This document shows positions 11,101 through 18,451 of a stretch of 64,000 bases of DNA, piece after piece. The translations under genes and the position numbers were made by a program. The notes below the pieces were generated by a model. That model ran no database searches. It was not told the DNA's origin and saw nothing but the letters and a program-made list of their open reading frames with translations. Source of the DNA: an uncultured Bacteroidales bacterium (lineage in GTDB: Bacteria > Bacteroidota > Bacteroidia > Bacteroidales > UBA932); NCBI GenBank assembly GCA_947253655.1, contig CAMYAE010000010.1, positions 10,634-74,633 of the forward strand, read 5' to 3'. Every line of letters begins with the position of its first letter. The stretch's first letter is position 1.

Positions 11101-11248
11101 GGTAAGTATAACGCTTAAAGGAAATTGGAGAATTGAGCGTAATGGCTCGTCAGATGTCACAGTGACCTATAATGGAGGTAATACCGAATTGATATTCACT
11201 ACATTTGAAGCAGCGACCGAAGAAATATCATTAAAATATGAGAATTAG
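8156..11248 (+). CDS. PL8 lyase, chondroitin sulfate ABC lyase type, full length
   Basis: A 1030-residue lyase with a signal peptide (about 1-20, ending LCLYAQG). Next come a galactose-binding-like N-terminal domain (about 22-190; YYSFEDT, NRSLKWTWD), a helical catalytic domain (about 200-600) and C-terminal beta-sandwich domains. This is the Lyase_N/Lyase_catalyt layout of Proteus chondroitinase ABC. Catalytic residues by motif are His462, Tyr469 (HHRKSYPAY), Arg522 (SGRHPDG) and Glu617 (WAAETY). The spacings of 7, 53 and 148 closely match His501/Tyr508/Arg560/Glu653 of chondroitinase ABC I. The start is TTG at 8156: no in-frame ATG lies near, and the signal peptide begins exactly there. The 3' end overlaps the sulfatase start by 11 bp, implying translational coupling. 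Confidence 0.92.
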   Translation: MKRSLLISVLITACLCLYAQGGVDFNVRGYYSFEDTVSPAFPSSSGSRIQLSNEHYKTGNRSLKWTWDKEGAAIGMDVPVPYLKKNPNPKETSVSSFVFWVYSPEVTEGKLIFSFLKGGRKCCSFEYNLGFEGWRGAWVAFDRDMEGVPEEGMDGIGIKVSGARKGRLYFDGIIPSAFEDVRYHTPDLQAPFINKDTDVHWLLLLKHRGNRLENVPQALNDTLLDRMSVINDRFVELVTDGVRYDTFSKLKEAYEAYGIHYNSDGTITGKPIFFTRYGETFINLGIPDASKRFGGSGQLLRKYNDLMFSIANSWRLSTCDKEKSELEQMYINMTRHLLDQGFAEGSGMGTLHHLGYSMRNFYTSPIIMKDVLNKAGLADKVQKAMEWFSGVGEVKLPPKSPGVDIDAFNTYLMARVAAVAMLGNSPYKYAYMKALSAWVDNGFRYTSGLVPAFKSDGSVMHHRKSYPAYAVGGFDGAINAIWLLRGTDFAISERSHENMKQALLEMRFYCNLRSFPLAMSGRHPDGKGSLIPEQYARLADAGSPDGKSLIDRDLAAAYLRLGPKKGRWVDKFSSAGISAENSPTGTKSYAYNSSLSFRGENWLVTIAGHSRYLWAAETYVGANHYGRYLTHGSLQILADSTAKGGDGHVISAFGSGYCVDGYDWCHVPGTTAAEIPLEEMKSNVLNVDEFSGYEEMLLSDQWFAGGVMHGIDPLTGKGRSGAYAMILHEHDKYNGSLEARKSFFAFGNRIICLGSDLKNKLPFSELHTTLFQNTADTYCPTFFNGKSYNGFDVNESDNKALNVVRDRFGNAWFVKNAEVVVSRSLQHSFHEETDAPTEGTFEKAYIRHGATDADGTQIGGMNDGYEYLTVVHPSDNQMTEYSKAMPYRTISRNRRLHAVQDYETGTLGAAVFETSRIDSLVIKASPCMLLYTNTPESLLLSVSNPDLALYKGASDEIFENGKRKERSIYSRKWVDNPCGKTQVSITLKGNWRIERNGSSDVTVTYNGGNTELIFTTFEAATEEISLKYEN

Positions 11249-12758
11249 AAATTATATAATTCCGCTTAGCGGTCTTGTTTTTTGGGGCTGTGACAGTGCC
11301 AAGCCGGTGCAGAAGCCCAATATATTGTATATATTCCCCGACCAGTTCAGGAATTCCGCCCTTTCTTTTTGGGATGAACCGGAATATGCCTCGGCTCATG
11401 GCTGGAAAGCCGATCCGAGCGTAACCCCCAACCTGAACGCTTTTGCGAGTGAGGCTCTTGTGCTGTCAAATGCTGTTAGCACCTGTCCTTTGAGCAGCCC
11501 TTACAGGGGGATGTTGCTTACCGGGATGTATCCTGAGAGAAACGGGATTATGTCCAACTGTATGGCACAGCGACCGGAAAACACTTTGCGGGAAGATGCT
11601 GTATGTATCTCGGATGTGCTTAAAGAAAACGGCTATTCCTGCGGATATATAGGAAAGCTCCATGCGGAAGTGCCAATGAAGAATGATCCGGCCAACCCAG
11701 GGCATTATGTGAGCGATAGGAGACCGGAATGGGATGCCTACACTCCGCCGGAGCGAAGACACGGCTTCGATTATTGGTATTCTTACGGGACTTTCGATGA
11801 ACACAAGAACCCTCATTATTGGGATACCGATGGGGTCCGTCACGATCCGCACGAGTTTTCCGTCAAGCATGAAACCGACAAGGCGATCGAATACCTGCGG
11901 AACAAGGGAGGGGAGCGGGATGCCTCAAAGCCTTTTTTCCTATGCGTGGCCTTCAACCCTCCGCATTCTCCTTATGAGGGAGCGGAAGACTGCAATGAGG
12001 AAGATTTTGCATTATATAAGGACAAGTCATATAAGGAGCTGTATGTCAGAGACAATGCAGACACCACCTTAGCCAAGGCCAATTCTATAAGGTATTATTT
12101 GGCCAATGTCACTGCTGTGGACAGGGAATTCGGCAGATTGTTGAAAGAGTTGAAAAGACTCAGGCTCGATAAGAACACCATTGTGGTCTTTACCTCCGAC
12201 CATGGGGAAACCATGTGCAGTCATGGTACGGAGGATCCAAAGAATTCAATATGGACGGAGTCGTTTAATGTGCCGTTCATTATTCGCTATCCGGGCGTTT
12301 TGCAGCACAGGATTGAACCTTTGCTGCTCTCTTCGGTGGATATAATGCCGACCCTTTTGTCTTTGTCCGGTATCAAGGAAGGAATCCCTTCTTCGGTAGA
12401 GGGGAAAGATTATTCGGAAGTGTTGAGAGGCACTTCTTCAAACAGGCCGGAGGCCGCTCTTTATATCAGGAATGTCAATGGCGAGCCTGATAAGGACGGT
12501 CTCGTAAGGGAATTTTTCCCGATAGCCCGAGGTGTAAAGACTATTTCCCATACTATGGAAATAGTTATAGACAGAAATTACAAAATAGCCGGGATAAGCA
12601 TTTTCGATGATATTAAAGACCCGTATCAGTTAAATTCCATATCTCCGGAGGAGGAACCCGAATTGTTCAGGAAGCTTTGCTCCCAATTGGAACTACTTCT
12701 GCGCCAGAGCAATGATATATGGTACAGAAAAAACATATTAAATAATATAAATATATAA
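11238..12758 (+). CDS. S1 family sulfatase, serine-type, lipoprotein
   Basis: A 506-residue sulfatase that would remove sulfate from glycosaminoglycan fragments. The N-terminus MRIRNYIIPLSGLVFWGC looks like an SPII lipoprotein signal. Family marks are NILYIFPDQ (metal ligand Asp), the formylglycine motif SSPYRGMLLTG starting at Ser86, GYIGKLH, PPHSPY and FTSDHGE. The modified residue is Ser rather than Cys, so activation would need a radical-SAM anSME maturase, not an aerobic FGE. No maturase gene is in the window. The start overlaps the PL8 gene by 11 bp (ATG inside its last codons), so the two are co-translated. Position in a glycosaminoglycan locus suggests a chondroitin, dermatan or hyaluronan-type target; regiospecificity cannot be read from the sequence. 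Confidence 0.93.
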   Translation: MRIRNYIIPLSGLVFWGCDSAKPVQKPNILYIFPDQFRNSALSFWDEPEYASAHGWKADPSVTPNLNAFASEALVLSNAVSTCPLSSPYRGMLLTGMYPERNGIMSNCMAQRPENTLREDAVCISDVLKENGYSCGYIGKLHAEVPMKNDPANPGHYVSDRRPEWDAYTPPERRHGFDYWYSYGTFDEHKNPHYWDTDGVRHDPHEFSVKHETDKAIEYLRNKGGERDASKPFFLCVAFNPPHSPYEGAEDCNEEDFALYKDKSYKELYVRDNADTTLAKANSIRYYLANVTAVDREFGRLLKELKRLRLDKNTIVVFTSDHGETMCSHGTEDPKNSIWTESFNVPFIIRYPGVLQHRIEPLLLSSVDIMPTLLSLSGIKEGIPSSVEGKDYSEVLRGTSSNRPEAALYIRNVNGEPDKDGLVREFFPIARGVKTISHTMEIVIDRNYKIAGISIFDDIKDPYQLNSISPEEEPELFRKLCSQLELLLRQSNDIWYRKNILNNINI

Positions 12759-12762
12759 CACT

Positions 12763-15234
12763 ATGAAAATCAAGAATTTGATAATCGCATTCGTGCTCTT
12801 GCCGGTCTTTTTGCCACTGGTATCTTGCCGCGATACAAGCCGGTTGGAGAAGGATTTGGACGATATTTCCGTTCGTTTGGACTCTATCGAACACAAGGTG
12901 TCGGCTGCTAACAGCAATTCAATAGCTTTGGGCAAGTTTATCAAGGGCAATATTCTGATTGTTGGACAGGAAGCGTCTGAATCCGGTTATAAATTATCCC
13001 TTAGCGACGGGACAACAATATCAGTCACTTATGGAGATAAGGCCTCCAAAATCATTCCGATTGTCAGTGTCGATGTGAATGGCAATTGGATTTGCTCTTT
13101 TGACGGCGGCAAGACTTTCTCTCCGATAAAAGGCTCCGATAATGTCAATCAGCAAGACGGAAAGACCCCTCTGATTGGTATTGATTCCGGACATTATTGG
13201 ATTTTCAGCCTTGACGGAGGTGCAACTTGGAATCGTGCCACTGACAGTAGCGGAAGGCCTATGAGTGCGGTGGACGGCCCTGCTATGGCAGGAAAGGCTT
13301 CTGTTTTTGCCAATGTGGTCTATATGGAGGAAAGCTCTGAAATGGAATTTACATTGCAGGACGGCCGCAAGATCAAAGTGCCTGTTTTGAACTCGTTCTA
13401 TTTGAACATCAAAGGTTTCGTCGCTCCGACAAAGATGCATCTAAACGAAAAGCTGATTTATGAGGTGGAGGCGTCAGATGTGGCAGACGCCATTATCAAA
13501 GCCCCGGAGGGGTGGCAGGTGCAGCTTTCGGACAAAGAATTTGTCATTACAGGGCCGTCTTCAGGAGTGGCCGGAGAATGTCAGGTGGATATACTTATAG
13601 TTTCTTCAAAGAACTATATCAAGAATATTCCGTTGAAATTCACGCTTGTTCCTGTTGCAGTGAATACTACCGACTGCAAGCAATGGAATGATTTTGTGGC
13701 CGCCAATACCGAAAATGTACTTCTCGACTTTTCCTACGCCGGCTATAATCACGGGGAAAGTGCTCCGGGAGATGTATATTCAATGGGATATAAGGTGTAC
13801 GACGTTACAGACTACGGTGCCGTGCCCAATGACGGTAAATCGGACCGTGAAGCCTTCATTGCCGCTTATCAAGCAGCAATAGGTGCCGGAAAAGTGCAGA
13901 ATCCGTCTGCGAGGGCTATAATATATTTCCCGGAAGGGGAGTTTATCCTACATACCTCTGCTGACGATGACGGCGGCAAGAGCAAGACAATATGGATAAG
14001 GGCCGGAGATATTGTGCTGAAAGGAGCAGGACGTGACAAGACGATTATAGTTATGCAGGACCCTTCTCTGCCTGAGACCTCTGCCTTGTACAGTTCCCCT
14101 GTCATGATAGATTTCAAACATTTCAGCGGATTGGCAGAATTGACAACGGTTACATCCAATGCCCCGAAAGGCTCTTTTTCGCTTGAAGTCGCATCAGCCT
14201 CCGACATTTCTGAGGGGGATTGGGTCTGTCTTGCGTTACAGAACAACAGCAGCGAGCTGATAGCAGAAGAACTCGCTCCGTATTCTGTGGAGTCGGGCAT
14301 GAAAGACATTCTGCAACAAGGAGTTAAGGTGTGGGACTATCACAAAGTCAAGTCTGTGTCTGGCAATAAGATCACATTTTTCGAACCTATAATGAGGGAA
14401 GTGGCCTCAAAATGGGGTTGGAAAATTCTCAAATATCCTCATTATGAGAATGTCGGAATTGAGGATCTGACATTTAAAGGCAACGCCAAGCCGGACTTTG
14501 TACATCATGGCAGCTGGCAGGATGACGGAGCATATAAGCCTGTAAGTATGACAAGAATTACTGACGGCTGGATGCGTCGGGTTCGTTTTACAAGTGTCAG
14601 CGAAGCCTGTACTATCACAAATTCGGCAAATGTGTCGGTATATGATGTAATAATCGACGGCAACAGAGGCCATTCCGCTATACGTTCGCAGGTCTCTTCA
14701 CGAGTCTTTATAGGTGCGGTGACCGATAAAAGCAGCGGTAATCTTGTGAACAGCAAGGTCTGGCAGGAAGGTGCAGGTCAGTATCATGCCTGCGGCGTGT
14801 CCAAGCCAAGTATAGGAACGGTAATATGGAGAAACGAATGGGGGTTCGACTCTTGTTTTGAATCTCATGCCACACAACCTCGTGCCACATTGATTGATTG
14901 TTGTAAGGGAGGTTGGATGCAGTATCGTCAAGGAGGTGACGAAGCTCAGGTCCCAAATCATTTGGGAGATCTGACAATATGGAATTTCGAATCCAAGACA
15001 TCCTTTTCCGGTACTTGGCAATGGTGGTCAGGCGGCAAATGGTGGAAATTCTTACCTCCCGTCATTGTCGGTTTTCATGGAGAAGCCTGTGCTTTCGACC
15101 CTGATCAGACAAAAATCGATTCCTATCATGGCAGTATCGTAGAGCCGGAGTCTTTATATGAAGCCCAGTTAAGGCTTAGGCTCGGCTATGTGCCCGCTTG
15201 GCTCAATTCCCTAAAAACAATTTCTAATCAATAA
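12763..15234 (+). CDS. DUF4988/DUF4955 beta-helix lipoprotein, candidate PL29-like glycosaminoglycan lyase
   Basis: An 823-residue lipoprotein with signal and lipobox PLVSC. A short coiled coil follows (RLEKDLDDISVRLDSIEHKV), then a DUF4988-type region with two near-repeats (VSVDVNGNWICSFDGGKTF and IGIDSGHYWIFSLDGGATW). Then comes a pectate-lyase-like right-handed beta-helix opening with DVTDYGAVPNDGKSD and RAIIYFPEGEF. To my recollection, B. theta BT3328, founder of lyase family PL29, has this DUF4988/DUF4955 build and sits in the chondroitin PUL. That assignment is from memory, not a search. Context supports a lyase: two PL8 enzymes and a sulfatase lie immediately upstream, with a 4-bp gap. 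It could instead be a non-catalytic binding protein. Confidence 0.68.
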   Translation: MKIKNLIIAFVLLPVFLPLVSCRDTSRLEKDLDDISVRLDSIEHKVSAANSNSIALGKFIKGNILIVGQEASESGYKLSLSDGTTISVTYGDKASKIIPIVSVDVNGNWICSFDGGKTFSPIKGSDNVNQQDGKTPLIGIDSGHYWIFSLDGGATWNRATDSSGRPMSAVDGPAMAGKASVFANVVYMEESSEMEFTLQDGRKIKVPVLNSFYLNIKGFVAPTKMHLNEKLIYEVEASDVADAIIKAPEGWQVQLSDKEFVITGPSSGVAGECQVDILIVSSKNYIKNIPLKFTLVPVAVNTTDCKQWNDFVAANTENVLLDFSYAGYNHGESAPGDVYSMGYKVYDVTDYGAVPNDGKSDREAFIAAYQAAIGAGKVQNPSARAIIYFPEGEFILHTSADDDGGKSKTIWIRAGDIVLKGAGRDKTIIVMQDPSLPETSALYSSPVMIDFKHFSGLAELTTVTSNAPKGSFSLEVASASDISEGDWVCLALQNNSSELIAEELAPYSVESGMKDILQQGVKVWDYHKVKSVSGNKITFFEPIMREVASKWGWKILKYPHYENVGIEDLTFKGNAKPDFVHHGSWQDDGAYKPVSMTRITDGWMRRVRFTSVSEACTITNSANVSVYDVIIDGNRGHSAIRSQVSSRVFIGAVTDKSSGNLVNSKVWQEGAGQYHACGVSKPSIGTVIWRNEWGFDSCFESHATQPRATLIDCCKGGWMQYRQGGDEAQVPNHLGDLTIWNFESKTSFSGTWQWWSGGKWWKFLPPVIVGFHGEACAFDPDQTKIDSYHGSIVEPESLYEAQLRLRLGYVPAWLNSLKTISNQ

Positions 15235-15254
15235 CATGAAATATATATATAATT

Positions 15255-17492
15255 ATGAATAAGATTTTACTAAAAATGACTATGATTCTGGCTATATTGG
15301 CCGGGATAGTCGTTTCGTCTTGTCGCAATCTCGACGACCTGGAAAAGAGAGTTAATACGGTAGAAAGCCGTGTGCAGGCCCTTGAAACACAGGTAAATGC
15401 CCTTAATGAAAACATCAAGGCTATAAATGCCCTAATGAGTGCCGGTACTATAAAAGAGGTAACGGAAAAAGACGGGGTGTATTCCGTTTTGCTTAGTAAC
15501 GGAAAGAAGATTACCCTTAATCAAGGAAGTGTAGGCGTTGCGAACGCCCCTGTCATGTCTGTCGATAACGAAGGTTATTGGATGGTAGATTATGGAAAAG
15601 GCAAAGTGTATGTCAAGAATGGTGACAACAAGGTAAAGGCCACAGGTACCAACGGTGCTACTCCTAAATTCAGTGTGGATGCGGACGGTTATTGGACAGT
15701 AAGTTACGATGACGGAGCAACCTTCGTTCAGGTGAAGGACGCCTCCGGCAAGCCGGTAAATGCCCTGCCTTCAGGTGAAGTCTCCGATCCTTATTTCAAA
15801 AGTGCAGACTATGACAAGGCAACCGGTGTTTTCAGCTTGGTTTTGAAGGACGGGACTTCTTTGACCCTTCCTGTTGTTTCCTCATTCTTCTGCTCCATAG
15901 CAGGTGCGGACGAGATGCAGGTATTCAACTATGCCGAGACTAAAACATACGTTGTTACCTTAGAGGGAGTGTCTCAGACTGTGGTCTCTGCTCCTTCGGG
16001 CTGGAATGCCGCCTTGAACGGGACTGTGCTGTCGGTTACCTCTCCAGCCTCGACAAAAGCGATCTTGGCGGATACGAATGAAGATGTTTCTATTCTGGCA
16101 TTATCTGCCTCAGGTTATGCCACCGTTGCAAAAGTCAAAGTTCGTCTTTCAGATACTCCGATTGTCGTTAATCCTACCGCAGCACTTACTTTGGGGGAGG
16201 TTACCGCTACATCTATATCCTTCAATGTGGCTCTTTCCGATGCGGACACTTGGAAATATATGGTTTTGACGGCTGATCAAAATGCTCCTGCTGCGGACGC
16301 GATAAATGCTTCCGGCATAGTTGGGGAGGGTGCATCCGCCACAGTAGAAAATCTTTCTGCCGGGACAGATTATGTTGTCTATGTGCTCCCAATGAAGGGC
16401 TCTAAGGTCGGTGCTGTAGCATCACTTCCGGCTTCAACTTCCCAGGCAACTATCAATGATTATTACCAGGCATATTCCGACGGGAAGGATATAATGGTTG
16501 CCGGCGTTAAATACAATAAGGCCACAAACGGAGATGCGACTCTCGTTACTGCTACCCAGGTTGATCAGGATTTAAAGCCTTCTATTCATCAAAAAGCCGG
16601 GGTCTTCTTCCTTGAACAGAACGAGGGGTGCAATTTCAACATTCCTTCCGTTACGGAGATTACCGGGAAAGTAGTGCTTATCAGCCGTTATGCCGACAAG
16701 AATGCTGCATTAAAACCTACGATGTGCATGAAATTGAAGTCAGGCAGCCTGATTATGAAAAACATAGATTTTGATATGTCTTTGATAAATGGTGGCACAA
16801 ACGCAGGTTATGCGTTCAATAATGCCAATTCGACAGAACGTTTTAACGCACTTCATCTCGACGGATGTAATATCAAGCAAATACAGAAGCCTATACTTTA
16901 TGCAAATGTGCCTAAATACGGCTTCAAGAGCGTAGTCGTAGAGAATTGCCGCTTCCAGGTTATTGCAACAAATAATACCCCTCTTTTCAATTTCTACAAG
17001 TCTACTGTCCTCGATACGTATGAGGAAATGGTATTCAAGGATAATGTTGTATATAATGCGGCCTGTTCTCCTGTTCAGATAATGAGTTATGACCATAATA
17101 CAGCACAGACCGGCACCACCTGGAATGCGAATATGACTATTGAAAATAATATTTTCTACAATGTGCCAAGCGGAAACGGCTATTTCAAATTCTATCGTCT
17201 GAAAAGCCTGTCAATGAGAGGTAATGTATTCTGGGCTGACCCTGCCGGAACTCCTGCTTCTTACTGTTTTATACTGTACAGCCCCGATCAGGACGCAGCG
17301 GCTTTGACTATAAGTGACAATATTGCATACGGTCTTTCCAAAGCCTGGTCAATTGCACATTCCAGCTCAACGGTCAAGCCTGACCCTAATGTAATCGATA
17401 AGCTCGGTGATACTCCTTTTGAGTCATTCTCTTCCGATACGGGAGCTTATGTACTCAAACCGGAGTATGCCGCATACGGGCCTCGCAAATAA
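15255..17492 (+). CDS. DUF4988 lipoprotein with fibronectin-like and beta-helix (DUF4957/DUF5123-like) domains
   Basis: Last gene of the glycosaminoglycan locus, 745 residues. The signal peptide ends in lipobox VVSSC and is followed by a coiled coil (RNLDDLEKRVNTVESRVQALE). Two DUF4988 repeats follow (MSVDNEGYWMVDYGKG and FSVDADGYWTVSYDDGATF), paralogous to those of the upstream gene. A fibronectin-III-like segment (about 300-390; SISFNVALSDADTWKY, YVVYVLPMKG) precedes a C-terminal beta-helix (about 410-745; LIMKNIDFDM, LHLDGCNIKQ, VVVENCRFQ, MTIENNIFYN). Such proteins usually sit near SusC/D as surface glycan-binding proteins. No catalytic residues are recognisable. An upstream ATG at 15236 runs into a stop after eight codons, so 15255 is the start. 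Confidence 0.72.
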   Translation: MNKILLKMTMILAILAGIVVSSCRNLDDLEKRVNTVESRVQALETQVNALNENIKAINALMSAGTIKEVTEKDGVYSVLLSNGKKITLNQGSVGVANAPVMSVDNEGYWMVDYGKGKVYVKNGDNKVKATGTNGATPKFSVDADGYWTVSYDDGATFVQVKDASGKPVNALPSGEVSDPYFKSADYDKATGVFSLVLKDGTSLTLPVVSSFFCSIAGADEMQVFNYAETKTYVVTLEGVSQTVVSAPSGWNAALNGTVLSVTSPASTKAILADTNEDVSILALSASGYATVAKVKVRLSDTPIVVNPTAALTLGEVTATSISFNVALSDADTWKYMVLTADQNAPAADAINASGIVGEGASATVENLSAGTDYVVYVLPMKGSKVGAVASLPASTSQATINDYYQAYSDGKDIMVAGVKYNKATNGDATLVTATQVDQDLKPSIHQKAGVFFLEQNEGCNFNIPSVTEITGKVVLISRYADKNAALKPTMCMKLKSGSLIMKNIDFDMSLINGGTNAGYAFNNANSTERFNALHLDGCNIKQIQKPILYANVPKYGFKSVVVENCRFQVIATNNTPLFNFYKSTVLDTYEEMVFKDNVVYNAACSPVQIMSYDHNTAQTGTTWNANMTIENNIFYNVPSGNGYFKFYRLKSLSMRGNVFWADPAGTPASYCFILYSPDQDAAALTISDNIAYGLSKAWSIAHSSSTVKPDPNVIDKLGDTPFESFSSDTGAYVLKPEYAAYGPRK

Positions 17493-17509
17493 ATTTCAAG
17501 TATTTATGA

Positions 17510-17546
17510 AAGAAGAGGATAGCCATTCTGTGGCTATCCTCTTCTT
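17510..17546 (+). terminator. Rho-independent terminator of the glycosaminoglycan PUL
   Basis: A perfect 16-bp stem (left arm AAGAAGAGGATAGCCA, loop TTCTG) lies 17 bp after the last PUL stop codon. Pyrimidine-rich sequence and a T9 run at 17561-17569 follow. It separates the PUL from the converging pseudouridine synthase gene. Confidence 0.85.
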
Positions 17547-17606
17547 CTTGATTTACATTCTTTTTTTTTCTCCATACGTAGGAGACCCCTGCCCTGTCGT
17601 ATTGTA

Positions 17607-18314
17607 TTATTCTATTTTCCAACTTGACGGAACGGGAGCGCTTATGTCAATCTCATTTTGTTTGACAGGGTGGATGAATTTGATGTTTTCGGCATGTAGG
17701 GAGATTCCTCCGTCCGGATTGGATCTTTTAGCTCCATATTTCAGATCTCCCTTGATTACGCACCCTATCCCTGCCAGCTGACATCGAATCTGATGATGCC
17801 TTCCTGTCAGAAGCTCCACTTCGAGTAGGTAATATCGGTCGGTGGACCTAATCAGCGAATATTTCAGGCGTGCAAGTTTTGCATCTTTGTTTGTACTGTT
17901 TTCAGGTACGATAAAAGACTTGTTCATCTTTTCGTTCTTGACAAGCTTGTTCACCAACTCTCCCGATTGGTGTTCGGGTTTATTGCATACGAGGGCCCAA
18001 TATGTCTTGTGCACTTCTCCGTTCCTGAACAAGGCTGTCATTCTTGTCAGGCATTTAGATGTTTTAGCGAGGACTGTCAAGCCGCTTACCGGCCTGTCCA
18101 GCCTGTGAGGTATCCCCATGAAGACTTTTCCGGGCTTTCCGTCCCTTTGGGCTATGAAGGCCTTGTATTTGTCTGCCAAAGGTTCATCTCCTGTCTTGTC
18201 GCCCTGTACAATATCACCTGCCCGCTTATTGACAATAAGCAGGTGATTATCCTCATAAAGAATGCGAGCCTCCAGCTCCGAGTACTCCTCCTGTGTCAGT
18301 TTTCTATATTCCAT
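17607..18314 (-). CDS. RluA-family RNA pseudouridine synthase
   Basis: Isomerises uridine to pseudouridine in rRNA or tRNA. The 235-residue protein has the RluA catalytic motif HRLDRPVSG with its aspartate, the upstream YEDNHLLIVNKRAG strand, and the later motifs LLTGRHHQIR and SLHA. There is no S4 domain at the N-terminus, so it belongs to the short RluA/RluC-like type; the exact target cannot be assigned. It is transcribed towards the PUL terminator and diverges from dnaK. A TATATTTG element on its strand (18319-18326) sits only 4 bp before the ATG, which would imply a nearly leaderless transcript if used. Confidence 0.88.
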   Translation of the reverse strand: MEYRKLTQEEYSELEARILYEDNHLLIVNKRAGDIVQGDKTGDEPLADKYKAFIAQRDGKPGKVFMGIPHRLDRPVSGLTVLAKTSKCLTRMTALFRNGEVHKTYWALVCNKPEHQSGELVNKLVKNEKMNKSFIVPENSTNKDAKLARLKYSLIRSTDRYYLLEVELLTGRHHQIRCQLAGIGCVIKGDLKYGAKRSNPDGGISLHAENIKFIHPVKQNEIDISAPVPSSWKIE

Positions 18315-18451
18315 GCTGCAAATATATTATGTTTTTCTGACAATTTGACATAAAAATGTTATTGGCACAACATTGGATAAAAGAAATGTCGTTCGGATTT
18401 GTATCCGGGCGGAATTTAGAATAGAAACAAAATAATAAAGGAGATAAAATT

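Noticed and set aside
18366..18385. Sigma-54-like TGGCAC...TTGG upstream of dnaK
   Set aside because: The -12 element should be GC at fixed spacing and here is GG, one base off; Bacteroidetes dnaK is not known to use sigma-54.
18344..18401. Possible Bacteroidetes promoter for dnaK (TTTG at 18344 and TTTG at 18398)
   Set aside because: No TAnnTTTG lies 19-21 bp from the first TTTG, and the second lacks the TA pair.
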